From contig NZ_BDBU01000027.1 in the NCBI RefSeq assembly GCF_001613145.1, positions 62,001 to 126,000 of the forward strand: 64,000 nt of DNA, read 5' to 3'. Origin of the DNA: Nocardia jejuensis NBRC 103114. Lineage in GTDB: Bacteria > Actinomycetota > Actinomycetes > Mycobacteriales > Mycobacteriaceae. Made by a program: the position numbers and the translations under genes. A model generated the notes under the pieces. The model was not told the DNA's origin. It was given only the letters and a program-made list of their open reading frames with translations, and ran no database searches. This document shows positions 50,658-58,912 of the stretch, piece after piece. Position 1 is the first letter of the stretch. Each line of letters starts with the position of its first letter.

Positions 50658-51557
50658 GTGTCTGTTTTCTCTCTCCGCGGGCGTGCCCTGCGGGCTGCCT
50701 GCCTAGTCGCGGGCGGCGCTCTGGCTCTGACCGCGTGTACCAGCAACTCGGATGACGCACCCAGCGTCGACAAGGTCGATGTCTCGAAGGTGGATTCGAT
50801 CGCCGCCAAGGTGCCGCACGAGTTGATGAGCTCGGGCAAGCTGACCGTCGGGGTCAACGTGCCGTACCAGCCGAACGAGTACAAGGACCCCGGCACCGGC
50901 AAGATCGTCGGCTTCGATGTGGACCTGGTGGACGCGGTCGCCAAGGTGCTCGGCCTGCAGGCCGACTTCAAGGAAGCCGACTTCGAGAAGATCATCCCGA
51001 GCGTCGAGGCCGGAACCTACAACCTCGGCATGTCCTCCTTCACCGACAACAAGGAACGCGAGCAGACCGCGGACTTCGTCACCTACTTCTCCGCCGGCAG
51101 TCAGTGGGCGCAGCAGAAGGGCAAGACGATCGATCCGAACAATGCCTGCGGCAAGCGAGTCGCGGTACAGCGCACCACCGTTCAGGACACCGACGAGATC
51201 CCCGCCAAGAGCGCCGACTGCGTGAAGGCCGGTAAGCCCGAGATCGTGAAGGTCGCCTACGACGAGCAGAGTGCCGCGGCCACCGCGCTGGTACAGGGCC
51301 AGGTCGACGCCATGTCCGCCGACTCCCCGGTCACCGCGTACGCGATCAAGCAGAACGTGGACACCATCGAGGCCGCCGGCCAGATCTTCGACTCGGCGCC
51401 GTACGGCTGGCCGGTCAAGAAGGGCTCCGCGCTGGGGCCGGTGCTGCAGGAAGCCGTGCAGCACCTGATGGACAACGGCCAGTACAAGAAGATCGCCGAG
51501 AACTGGGGCGTCCAGGAGGGCGCGATCACCAAGTCGGTCATCAACGGCGCGAGCTGA
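50658..51557 (+). CDS. Amino-acid ABC transporter substrate-binding lipoprotein
   Basis: 299 residues, polar-amino-acid type. Lipobox LTACTS with lipidated Cys27, then KLTVGVNVPYQPNEYKDP, VGFDVDLVDAVAKVLG and YNLGMSSFTDNKERE. GTG start with GGAGG four bases upstream. First gene of a complete three-gene system (binding protein, permease, ATPase). Ligand not resolved; glutamate/glutamine-type proteins are closest in pattern. Confidence 0.92.
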   Translation: MSVFSLRGRALRAACLVAGGALALTACTSNSDDAPSVDKVDVSKVDSIAAKVPHELMSSGKLTVGVNVPYQPNEYKDPGTGKIVGFDVDLVDAVAKVLGLQADFKEADFEKIIPSVEAGTYNLGMSSFTDNKEREQTADFVTYFSAGSQWAQQKGKTIDPNNACGKRVAVQRTTVQDTDEIPAKSADCVKAGKPEIVKVAYDEQSAAATALVQGQVDAMSADSPVTAYAIKQNVDTIEAAGQIFDSAPYGWPVKKGSALGPVLQEAVQHLMDNGQYKKIAENWGVQEGAITKSVINGAS

Positions 51558-51566
51558 TCGATCCTC

Positions 51567-52520
51567 ATGTCGCAGAACGAGAATAATTCTGCAGCCTCGG
51601 CTGCGACGGTCGTGACCACCGAGCCCGAGCCGATCAAAGCGATTCCGCTGCGACGGCCGGGCCGGTGGATCGCGGCCGCGGTCATCCTGGTGGCGCTGGG
51701 CCTGTTCCTCTACGGCGCGGCCACCAATTCGGCTTATCACTGGGACACCTACTGGAAGTACCTGCGCGACACCAATATCGCCAAGGGCGCGGTCGTCACG
51801 CTGGAACTCACGGTGCTGGCCATGTTCATCGGCGTGGTGCTGGGTGTGCTGCTCGCGGTCATGCGCCTGTCGCCGAATCCGGTGCTGCGCTCGGTCGCCT
51901 GGGCGTATCTGTGGATCTTCCGCGGCACGCCGGTCTACGTGCAGCTGGTGTTCTGGGGCCTGTTCCCGGCGCTGTACAAGACGATCACCGTCGGTGTGCC
52001 CTTCGGACCGTCGTTCCACTCCTTCGATGTGCAGCACTGGTCCGCGCCGTTCTTCTTCGCCATGGTCGGCCTGGGGCTCAACGAGGCCGCCTACATGGCC
52101 GAAATCGTCCGCGCCGGAATCGGTTCCGTGGGCGAGGGACAGCGTGAGGCATCCACCGCGCTGGGTATGTCCTGGTCGCAGACCATGACGCGCACGGTGC
52201 TGCCGCAGGCCATGCGGGTGATCATTCCGCCCACCGGCAACGAGCTGATCTCCATGCTCAAGACCACCTCGCTGGTCACCGCGATCCCGCTCACCACCGA
52301 CCTGTACGGCCGGGCGCGCGATATCTACAGCGTGAACTTCCAGCCGATTCCGCTGCTGCTGGTCGCGGCCACCTGGTACCTGATCGTCACCAGCGTGCTC
52401 ATGGTCGGGCAGTTCTATCTGGAGCGGTACTACTCGCGCGGCTCCTCGAAGCAGTTGACCGGAAAGCAGTTGCGGGCCATGGCCACTGTGCAGCGCCGGG
52501 ACGAGGGAGCGGGCGTATGA
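51567..52520 (+). CDS. Amino-acid ABC transporter permease
   Basis: 317-residue HisM/GlnP-type permease. Hydrophilic N-terminus with a first helix WIAAAVILVALGLFLYG, an unusual ~45-residue periplasmic-looking stretch (ATNSAYHWDTYWKYLRDTN), then VVTLELTVLAMFIGVVLG and the contact loop EASTALGMSWSQTMTRTVLPQ. Nine bases after the binding-protein gene; overlaps the ATPase gene by four bases. Confidence 0.92.
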   Translation: MSQNENNSAASAATVVTTEPEPIKAIPLRRPGRWIAAAVILVALGLFLYGAATNSAYHWDTYWKYLRDTNIAKGAVVTLELTVLAMFIGVVLGVLLAVMRLSPNPVLRSVAWAYLWIFRGTPVYVQLVFWGLFPALYKTITVGVPFGPSFHSFDVQHWSAPFFFAMVGLGLNEAAYMAEIVRAGIGSVGEGQREASTALGMSWSQTMTRTVLPQAMRVIIPPTGNELISMLKTTSLVTAIPLTTDLYGRARDIYSVNFQPIPLLLVAATWYLIVTSVLMVGQFYLERYYSRGSSKQLTGKQLRAMATVQRRDEGAGV

Positions 52521-53329
52521 GCGCGGCGATCGGACCAGACTCGACCGATTCCATCGCGACCGATCCGTCCGCGCCGATGGTGCGGGCGGATCGGGTGTGC
52601 AAGAACTTCGGCTCGCTGCAGGTGCTCAAGGGCATCTCGCTCGAGGTGAAGCGTGGTGAGGTGCTGTGCCTGATCGGGCCCTCGGGCTCGGGCAAGTCCA
52701 CCTTCCTGCGCTGCATCAACCATCTGGAGGTGGTCAACGCCGGCCGCCTCTACGTGGACGGTGATCTCGTGGGCTACCGCGAGGCCAATGGCAAACTCTA
52801 CGAACTGCATCCGCGCGAGGCCGCCAAACAGCGTCGCGATATCGGCATGGTGTTCCAGCACTTCAATCTGTTCCCGCACCGCACGGTGCTGGAGAACGTG
52901 ATCGAAGCGCCGACCCAGGTCAAGAAGATCCGCAAGGCCGACGCCGTCGCCCGCGCCGAGGAACTGCTGGCGCGAGTCGGCTTGGCGGACAAGGCCGATT
53001 CCTATCCGGCGCAGCTGTCCGGCGGACAGCAGCAGCGGGTCGCGATCGCACGCGCCCTGGCCATGGATCCGAAGCTGATGCTGTTCGATGAGCCGACCTC
53101 GGCGCTGGATCCGGAACTGGTCGGCGAGGTGCTCGGTGTCATGCGCGAGCTCGCGGCCTCGGGCATGACCATGGTCGTGGTCACCCATGAAATGGGTTTC
53201 GCCCGTGAGGTTGCCGATCAGCTCGCGTTCATGGACGGCGGTGTGGTGGTCGAGGCGGGTGACCCGCGCGAGGTGCTGGCCAACCCGCAGCACGATCGCA
53301 CCAAGGCGTTCCTGTCCCGAATCCTGTAG
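52517..53329 (+). CDS. Amino-acid ABC transporter ATPase (GlnQ/HisP type)
   Basis: 270 residues. Walker A GPSGSGKST at residues 54-62, RCINHLEVV, Q-loop MVFQHFNLFPHRTVLENV, signature QLSGGQQQRVAIARALAMDP and Walker B MLFDEPTSALDPELVGEVL. A good candidate to serve also the ATPase-less system at 17502-18961. ATG overlaps the permease stop. Confidence 0.94.
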   Translation: MSAAIGPDSTDSIATDPSAPMVRADRVCKNFGSLQVLKGISLEVKRGEVLCLIGPSGSGKSTFLRCINHLEVVNAGRLYVDGDLVGYREANGKLYELHPREAAKQRRDIGMVFQHFNLFPHRTVLENVIEAPTQVKKIRKADAVARAEELLARVGLADKADSYPAQLSGGQQQRVAIARALAMDPKLMLFDEPTSALDPELVGEVLGVMRELAASGMTMVVVTHEMGFAREVADQLAFMDGGVVVEAGDPREVLANPQHDRTKAFLSRIL

Positions 53330-53340
53330 CCGCACGCAAC

Positions 53341-53380
53341 GAATCGGCCCCGCACCGGCTCGCCGGTGCGGGGCCGATTC
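53341..53380. terminator. Bidirectional hairpin terminator
   Basis: 18-bp perfect stem with loop CTCG; arms 53341-53358 and 53363-53380 with core CGGCCCCGCACCGG. Between the convergent ATPase and hydrolase genes; ends both. Confidence 0.9.
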
Positions 53381-53384
53381 GTAT

Positions 53385-54227
53385 TCAGCTGTCCTGCAGG
53401 AACTTCAGTATGACATCGGTCTGGCCGAGAATGGCATGGCCGACGTTCGGGAGTAGATGGACCGTGGCATCCGGGACGAATTGCCTTACCCGGCGGTCGG
53501 TTTCGGCGGAGTCGAACATGACGTCGTCAGCTCCCGCGATCACGAGGACGGGCATCGTGAGAGCGCGCAGCTGGGCATCGGTGACGATCGGCAGACGCTC
53601 GGTGCGGGGTTTGAAATGGTCGAAGGTGAGCGCGATTTCTTCCAGGATCGGCTCGAGTTCGGGGCCGTCCAGCCCGGTGACCAATCGGGCCGAAGCACGC
53701 GGATCATTACGCCCCAGCAGGCGCGGCAGGAGGGCCTTGAACATCCAGCCGAAGCGCTGCTTCCCGATACCGCCGGGGCACAGCAGGACCAGCTCGCGCA
53801 CTCGTTCGGGGCGGCGCACGGCGTAGTCCAGCGCGGTCCAGCCGCCGAGGGACATGCCGACCAGTCGTGTGTTCGAAATTCCCAGTCCGGCAAGGACATC
53901 GTCGAGCCACAGGGCCACCGCCTCGGACTTCAGCACCGGGCGCGAGGGGGCGCTGCCGCCCGGCTCGCCGACCAGATCGACCGAGTAGGTGCGGAAATCC
54001 TGTGCCCAGGAAGCGATATCGCCCATCCAGGTGGTCGAGTTCGCGCCGGAGCCGTGCAGCAGCACCAGGGGCGGGGCGTCCCGCGGCCCGCAGGCCAGCA
54101 CGAACGTCTCGCCCTCGCGGGTCGGTACCCGCAGCTGTTGCGCGGGAACGGGCCAGGAGCGCAGATTCTCGCGATAGCGTCGCTGGATCTCGTTCGCGCC
54201 CGAGTCGGATTTGTAGATCGTGCTCAT
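53385..54227 (-). CDS. Alpha/beta hydrolase
   Basis: 280 residues. Oxyanion segment LVLLHGSGANSTTW, nucleophile elbow GMSLGG (Ser126), acid in IAGADDVMFD and His in LPNVGHAILG. Substrate unknown; carboxylesterase-like. ATG overlaps the stop of the upstream HTH gene (ATGA), so the two form a coupled operon. Confidence 0.88.
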   Translation of the reverse strand: MSTIYKSDSGANEIQRRYRENLRSWPVPAQQLRVPTREGETFVLACGPRDAPPLVLLHGSGANSTTWMGDIASWAQDFRTYSVDLVGEPGGSAPSRPVLKSEAVALWLDDVLAGLGISNTRLVGMSLGGWTALDYAVRRPERVRELVLLCPGGIGKQRFGWMFKALLPRLLGRNDPRASARLVTGLDGPELEPILEEIALTFDHFKPRTERLPIVTDAQLRALTMPVLVIAGADDVMFDSAETDRRVRQFVPDATVHLLPNVGHAILGQTDVILKFLQDS

Positions 54228-54655
54228 GAGTCGAGCACTCCTTCCACGTATTCCAGCAGCCGGGCGGTATCGCCCACGCCGCCGACGATGATGATTTTGA
54301 GCCGGGCTCGCTCGGCGTCGTAGACGGTCTGGATTCGCATCGGCTGAGAGTGCGGATCGCGTCCCTGTGCGGCCGCGGTCACCAGCGTGATCAGGCGATC
54401 GGCCAGGGTGCGGTCGATCGCGTCCACCTCGACGATGCTCGACACGTCGGAATGACGTTGGCGGACAACGGTTTCCCGCAGCGAGTCGGGCACCGGCAGA
54501 CCGGTGAACGCCTCCAGGTCCGCGTGTGCGATCCGGTACTGCTTGCCGATCCGGACGGCGGCGAGTTTTCCGTCCCGCACGTAGCTGCGGACGGTACGGA
54601 CATGAAGGCCGAGGCGGTCCGCGACCTCGTCCACTGAGTACAGGCGATCGTTCAT
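54224..54655 (-). CDS. HTH DNA-binding protein (MerR/excisionase type)
   Basis: 143 residues. N-terminal helix-turn-helix SVDEVADRLGLHVRTVRSYVRDGKLAAVRIGKQYRI, cut here across the recognition helix and wing, followed by a ~90-residue domain ending IIIVGGVGDTARLLEYVEG. ATG at 54655 with AAGG upstream; ATGA-coupled to the alpha/beta hydrolase. Upstream repeats of CCCTAT at 54675-54707 suggest self-control. Confidence 0.8.
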   Translation of the reverse strand: MNDRLYSVDEVADRLGLHVRTVRSYVRDGKLAAVRIGKQYRIAHADLEAFTGLPVPDSLRETVVRQRHSDVSSIVEVDAIDRTLADRLITLVTAAAQGRDPHSQPMRIQTVYDAERARLKIIIVGGVGDTARLLEYVEGVLDS

Positions 54656-54674
54656 GAGAACTACCTTAAACATC

Positions 54675-54710
54675 CCTATAAGTAATATCAATAGGGAACA
54701 ATAGGGAACA
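54675..54710. promoter_or_regulatory. CCCTAT/ATAGGG operator cluster
   Basis: CCCTAT at 54675-54680 opposes ATAGGG at 54692-54697, and a second ATAGGG follows at 54702-54707 in a direct repeat AATAGGGAAC (54691-54700, 54701-54710). The AT-rich block sits 20-55 bases before the HTH gene start, in its promoter, and is unlike the surrounding GC-rich DNA. Confidence 0.6.
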
Positions 54711-54724
54711 ATGAGGTCTCTTGA

Positions 54725-54740
54725 ATCGAAGGGGTTCGAT
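54725..54740. promoter_or_regulatory. Palindrome upstream of membrane protein gene
   Basis: ATCGAA-GGGG-TTCGAT, 6-bp arms, about 65 bases before the start at 54804. Not the SOS-box spacing (6 between TCGAA arms). A candidate operator only. Confidence 0.4.
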
Positions 54741-54803
54741 GTCCAAGAATTTCAACTACGCTGTGTAGTACTACGAGTCGTCCGAATGGTTGGGAGCCGA
54801 ACG

Positions 54804-55268
54804 ATGACCGAACAGTCGACGGGGGAGCGCCGAATCTCGCCGGCGCACTGGAGTTTTCTGCAGTGGGCGGTGTTCGTCATCGGCGTCGCCCATCTGATCT
54901 GGGCGACGGTCGGATGGATCGCCGAACCCAGTTTCGCGGTCGGCCATCACGCGCCCTCCACGAACGTGCTCGGCATGGATTACAACGGCTGGCACGGGCT
55001 GGCGGGCTGGCTGCTGTTCGCACCGGCGCTGGTGGCCGCGCTGCGCAAGTGGTGGTCGGCCTGGTACTGCGTGATCGCCGGTATCGGCGGCGGGTTCGTG
55101 GTCGGCGTCTGGGCGCTGTTCTCGGACCACGTGCTGATGTTCAGTTTTCCGAACCATACGAGCGACGCGGTGGAACACATCGTCACCGGCGTGGTGCTGC
55201 TGGCGATCGTCGGCATCCAGGCGTTGCGCGACGGGGGACTGCGCGCGGTGTTCACACCCGCCGCGTGA
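54804..55268 (+). CDS. Membrane protein, four helices (DUF4383-like pattern)
   Basis: 154 residues with helices near WAVFVIGVAHLIWATVGWI, WHGLAGWLLFAPALVAALR, CVIAGIGGGFVVGVWALF and IVTGVVLLAIVGIQAL. The helix order and the conserved-looking HGLAG recall DUF4383, a weak assignment. ATG with GGGAG seven bases upstream. The last 17 bases overlap the convergent LysR gene. Confidence 0.7.
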   Translation: MTEQSTGERRISPAHWSFLQWAVFVIGVAHLIWATVGWIAEPSFAVGHHAPSTNVLGMDYNGWHGLAGWLLFAPALVAALRKWWSAWYCVIAGIGGGFVVGVWALFSDHVLMFSFPNHTSDAVEHIVTGVVLLAIVGIQALRDGGLRAVFTPAA

Positions 55269-56190
55269 GGTTCCCGGGAACTGGGAGGGGCAGGGCTTTC
55301 CACGACTCGAGGGCAATGCGTAGCTGTCCCAGCAGCACCTTCGCCGCCGGGCTGATGGGGCGCTCGGCGTTCCATGCCAATGCCAGGCGACCCCGCAGCT
55401 CCGGATCGATGGGCACGATGCGCACACCGAGCTCGGCGGCGCTCTCGTCGGGGATCGGGGGAACGATCGCGACGCCCAGATCATGCGCGGCCAATCGCAG
55501 CAGCAGCGGGGGAGCGCCGGCCTCGAAGGCCACATTCGGAACGAGACCGGCTCTGGCGCATGCCTTTTCGAACAGCGCACGGATTCCGGTGCCGCGCGGC
55601 AGTGAGATCAACGGGTGCTCGCACAGCTCGGCCAGGGTTGTCCGCTCGCCGAAACCGAGGGACTCGGACGCCACCGCCGCGGCGATGGCGGTGCTGAAGA
55701 CCGTCTCGGTGGCCACGGCCGGATCGGATTCGTCCCCGGAGAAGCTGATCAGCGCGATATCGAGCTCACCGCGCCGCAGCGCGTCGTACATGGACTCGGA
55801 GGCGTCCTCGATGAGCGAGATGCCGATCTGCGGGTGATCCCGGTGGAAATCTGACAGCACCTCGGCGATATCGAGTTCGTCGGTGGCGGCGCCGGAAATC
55901 ATTCCGATGCGGACGTGCCCCCGCAGCACGCCCGCGAACTCGTCGACGGTGTGCGCGATCCGCTCGGTGGCCGCCAGCGCCGCGCGGGCCAGAGGCAATA
56001 CCGCCGCGCCGACCGGGGTGAGGCTTACCGACCGGGTCGATCTGTCCAGCAGGGGTTGGCCGAGTTCCTTCTCCAACTGCTTGATCTGCGCGCTGAGTCC
56101 GGGTTGCGCGAGATGCAGCCGGGCCGCCGCACGGGTGAAGTTGGCTTCCTCGACCACGGTGACGAAGTAGCGCAGCTGCCGCAGTTCCAT
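55252..56190 (-). CDS. LysR-family regulator
   Basis: 312 residues: HTH MELRQLRYFVTVVEEANFTR then AQPGLSAQIKQLEKELGQPL, and a sensor domain. Divergent from the FAD oxidoreductase gene 71 bases away and likely its activator. TAGAAT stands eight bases before the ATG, a near-leaderless start. The 3' end overlaps the convergent membrane gene. Confidence 0.9.
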   Translation of the reverse strand: MELRQLRYFVTVVEEANFTRAAARLHLAQPGLSAQIKQLEKELGQPLLDRSTRSVSLTPVGAAVLPLARAALAATERIAHTVDEFAGVLRGHVRIGMISGAATDELDIAEVLSDFHRDHPQIGISLIEDASESMYDALRRGELDIALISFSGDESDPAVATETVFSTAIAAAVASESLGFGERTTLAELCEHPLISLPRGTGIRALFEKACARAGLVPNVAFEAGAPPLLLRLAAHDLGVAIVPPIPDESAAELGVRIVPIDPELRGRLALAWNAERPISPAAKVLLGQLRIALESWKALPLPVPGNLTRRV

Positions 56191-56193
56191 AAC

Positions 56194-56236
56194 TGATAAT
56201 TCTAACTACGAGAACAACTATCTGTTGGAGTTATCA
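56194..56236. promoter_or_regulatory. Candidate LysR binding region
   Basis: AT-rich divergent spacer with TGATAA at 56194-56199 and its inverse TTATCA at 56231-56236 (31 bases apart), and TAGTT/AACTA words between. Fits two LysR half-sites covering both promoters. Confidence 0.45.
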
Positions 56237-56261
56237 ATCCGGGCGGAGCAGAGTCGGAGAC

Positions 56262-57632
56262 ATGACGAAGACGACGCATTCCAGCCCCGAACTGCCCGCC
56301 ACCACCGGCCCTGTCTTCCAGCCCGGCGACACCGGCTACGACGCCGAGATCGCTGGATTTCAAACGGCGTACAGCCATCGTCCCGCCCTGGTCGTCGGGG
56401 CGATGCACGCCGAGGATGTGCGCTCGGCCGTGGAATACGCGGCGCGCCATGGGCTTCCGGTCGCTGTACAGGCGACCGGGCACGGGCTGTCGGTCCCCGC
56501 CGAGGGCGGCGTGCTCATCAATACCCGGCGTATGACCGATATCCGGATCGACGCATCGGCCCGGACCGCCCGGGTCGCCGCCGGCGTGCAGGCCGGAGCA
56601 CTGATCGAGGCGGCCGTCGCGCACGGCCTCGCGCCGCTCAACGGCTCGTCCGACACGGTCGGGGTCGTGGGTTACACCCTGGGCGGCGGCATAGGCCTGC
56701 TGGCCCGCGAATTCGGTTATGCCGCAGAGCATGTGCGCTCGATCGAAATGGTCACCGCCGACGGACGAGTGCGCCGCCTGGCTCCCGGCGACGAGTTGTT
56801 CGCCGCGGTGCTCGGCACCGGAGGCAACTTCGGCGTGGTCACCGCGCTCGAACTCGAGCTGGTGCCGGTGACGACGGTCTACGGTGGTCAGCTCCGCTTC
56901 GACGGGCCGCTGGTCGAGCGTGCGCTCGAAGCGTGGCGACTGTGGACCGGTGAGGTCCCGGAGCAGCTCACCTCGGCCATCACCATGATGGACATCCCGG
57001 ATATCCCGCAGATGCCCGAGGCCGTGCGCGGGCGGTACGTCGCGACCGTCGCGATCGCCTTCACCGGATCCCCCGAGGAGGGCGAGCGGCTGGTCGCGCC
57101 ACTGCGGGCCGTCGGGCCCCGGCTCGTCGACGACCTACGGGTCATGCCCTACCTCGACACACACGCCATCCACAGCGATCCGCCGCAGCCGCACCCGTAC
57201 ACCTCGTTCAACGCGCTGCTGTCCGACCTGCCCGCCGATGCCACCGACGCGTTCCTCGAAGCCGCCCGCCCGGAGTCGGGACTGCCGGTCATCGCCGGAT
57301 TCCGGCATCTGGGCGGTGCGCTGAGCCGCCGCGGATCCGCGGGCATCGCCGTGGATCACCGCCAGGCCCGATACGTCGCCCGGGCGATCGCCATGCCCGG
57401 TCCCGACAACGCCGAGATGGTCGACGAGCGACTGGCGGACGTCGTGAAGACGGTGTCGCCGTGGACGATCGGCCACAACCTGAACTTCCTCTACGGCGGC
57501 CCCGCCCAGGCCGGGGCCGAGCAGACCCGGGCCGGTTACGACGACGGCGCCTACGACCGGCTGGTCGCCCTGAAGTCGACCTACGATCCGCGAAACCTGT
57601 TCCGCTACAACAGGAATATCCAGCACGGCTGA
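56262..57632 (+). CDS. FAD-binding oxidoreductase (BBE/PCMH type)
   Basis: 456 residues. FAD-binding PCMH domain with VQATGHGLS (His74 at the position of the 8-alpha-histidyl link), SDTVGVVGYTLGGGIG where the Cys of bicovalent berberine-bridge enzymes is replaced, and GTGGNFGVVTALELE. C-terminal BBE strand YDPRNLFRYNRNI. Oxidises an alcohol or sugar-like substrate with O2; substrate unknown. Controlled probably by the divergent LysR. Confidence 0.9.
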   Translation: MTKTTHSSPELPATTGPVFQPGDTGYDAEIAGFQTAYSHRPALVVGAMHAEDVRSAVEYAARHGLPVAVQATGHGLSVPAEGGVLINTRRMTDIRIDASARTARVAAGVQAGALIEAAVAHGLAPLNGSSDTVGVVGYTLGGGIGLLAREFGYAAEHVRSIEMVTADGRVRRLAPGDELFAAVLGTGGNFGVVTALELELVPVTTVYGGQLRFDGPLVERALEAWRLWTGEVPEQLTSAITMMDIPDIPQMPEAVRGRYVATVAIAFTGSPEEGERLVAPLRAVGPRLVDDLRVMPYLDTHAIHSDPPQPHPYTSFNALLSDLPADATDAFLEAARPESGLPVIAGFRHLGGALSRRGSAGIAVDHRQARYVARAIAMPGPDNAEMVDERLADVVKTVSPWTIGHNLNFLYGGPAQAGAEQTRAGYDDGAYDRLVALKSTYDPRNLFRYNRNIQHG

Positions 57633-57654
57633 CCATCGGCAGGCATCGCGATCT

Positions 57655-57679
57655 CCCCGCCGCGCATTCCGCGGCGGGG
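57655..57679 (+). terminator. Hairpin terminator after FAD oxidoreductase gene
   Basis: 10-bp perfect stem CCCCGCCGCG/CGCGGCGGGG with loop CATTC. Confidence 0.75.
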
Positions 57680-57836
57680 CCGTGGACTTGCCGAGCGCCA
57701 CGGCGAGCAGGCGGGGCGAACGTGGTGAGCGAAGCCGCCGGCTGGGACGGCGCGCCGGGGGCCGGGAACAAATCGCTTGGCGACGCCGGTTCGGCGCGCT
57801 ATCGTCGTGATATCACTTCGATACTAGGAGAGTGTC

Positions 57837-58715
57837 ATGGAGTTGCGGCGGGCCTTCCGGCTCAATGGATTTCTCATGTTGGGTGTGCTGCTGGTTCTGA
57901 TCGCGTTGTCCGTGGCCGCCATCGCGGCCATCGGCGGTGCGCAGAGCGATGACAAGGCGTCACCGGTGGGCGTGGTCCTGCTGGTTGTGGCGATTCTGGC
58001 CGCCGTCGTGGTGCTGACCGGATTCATCGTGGTGAACCCGAATCAGGCCAAGGTGGTGCAGTTCTTCGGTAACTACATCGGCTCGGTGAACGAGGCGGGC
58101 TTCCACTGGATCGTCCCGTTCAGCAGCCGGCGCGGAATCTCGTTGCGGGTGCGCAACTTCGAGACCCAGAAGCTGAAGGTCAACGACTCGGACGGCAACC
58201 CGGTCGAGATCGCCGCGGTGGTCGTCTACCAGGTGGTCGACAGCTACAAGTCCGCTTTCGCCGTGGACGACTACGAGGGTTTCGTGCAGACCCAGGCCGA
58301 GACCGCGGTCCGGCACCTGGCCACCACACACCCCTACCAGTCCGATGACGCGGACGGCGTCAGCCTGCGCAACGGCAGCGAGATCGCCAGTGAGCTCACC
58401 GTCGAACTGAGTGAACGCACGGCACTGGCCGGTATCGAGATCATCGAGGCGCGCATCACGCACCTCGCCTACGCACCGGAGATCGCCCAGGCCATGCTGG
58501 TGCGCCAGCAGGCGGCACAGGTGGTCGCCGCCCGCACCCGTATCGTCGAGGGCGCGGTCGGCATGGTCGGCCTGGCCCTGGATCGGCTCGCCGAGCAGGG
58601 CATGGTCGAACTCGACGAGGAGCGCAAGGCGACGATGGTGTCGAACCTGCTGGTGGTGCTGTGCGGTGACCGCGCGGTCCAGCCCATCGTGAACACCGGC
58701 TCCCTGTACGCCTGA
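57837..58715 (+). CDS. SPFH/band-7 membrane protein
   Basis: 292 residues. Two N-terminal helices (residues ~12-34 and 44-66), then a band-7 domain from FIVVNPNQAKVVQFFGNYIG, with VRNFETQKLKVNDSDGNPVE and AEIAQAMLVRQQAAQVVAARTRIVEGA-like coiled coil (here ITHLAYAPEIAQAMLVRQQ). Flotillin-like scaffold at the membrane. AGGAGA before the ATG. The stop overlaps the next gene by one base (TGATG), an arrangement that keeps the two proteins together. Confidence 0.9.
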   Translation: MELRRAFRLNGFLMLGVLLVLIALSVAAIAAIGGAQSDDKASPVGVVLLVVAILAAVVVLTGFIVVNPNQAKVVQFFGNYIGSVNEAGFHWIVPFSSRRGISLRVRNFETQKLKVNDSDGNPVEIAAVVVYQVVDSYKSAFAVDDYEGFVQTQAETAVRHLATTHPYQSDDADGVSLRNGSEIASELTVELSERTALAGIEIIEARITHLAYAPEIAQAMLVRQQAAQVVAARTRIVEGAVGMVGLALDRLAEQGMVELDEERKATMVSNLLVVLCGDRAVQPIVNTGSLYA

Positions 58716-58879
58716 TGTCAGCGGCCAAACGTGAACCGAAAAGGGTGCTGCTGCGCCTGGATCCGGGCGTCCACGACGCCATCGCCAAATGGGCGGCGGA
58801 CGACCTGCGCAGCATCAACGCCCAGATCGAATACGCGCTGAGGCTGGCACTGAAACAGGCTGGTCGAGAACCGAAGTAG
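58715..58879 (+). CDS. Ribbon-helix-helix (Arc-type) small protein
   Basis: 54 residues: basic start MSAAKREPKRVLLRLDPGVH, then DAIAKWAADDLRSINAQIEY and ALRLALKQAG. The strand KRVLLRLDP, two helices and the SINAQIEYALR segment are the Arc/CopG ribbon-helix-helix pattern. Coupled to the SPFH gene by TGATG. Could bind DNA or guide the SPFH protein's assembly; paired occurrence suggests a shared role. Confidence 0.72.
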   Translation: MSAAKREPKRVLLRLDPGVHDAIAKWAADDLRSINAQIEYALRLALKQAGREPK

Positions 58880-58912
58880 AAGGGCCCGGCTCTCGGGTGC
58901 CGTGTTCAGGCT

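Noticed and set aside
54725..54740. SOS box at ATCGAAGGGGTTCGAT
   Set aside because: The arms TCGAA/TTCGA are four bases apart, not six as in the LexA consensus.
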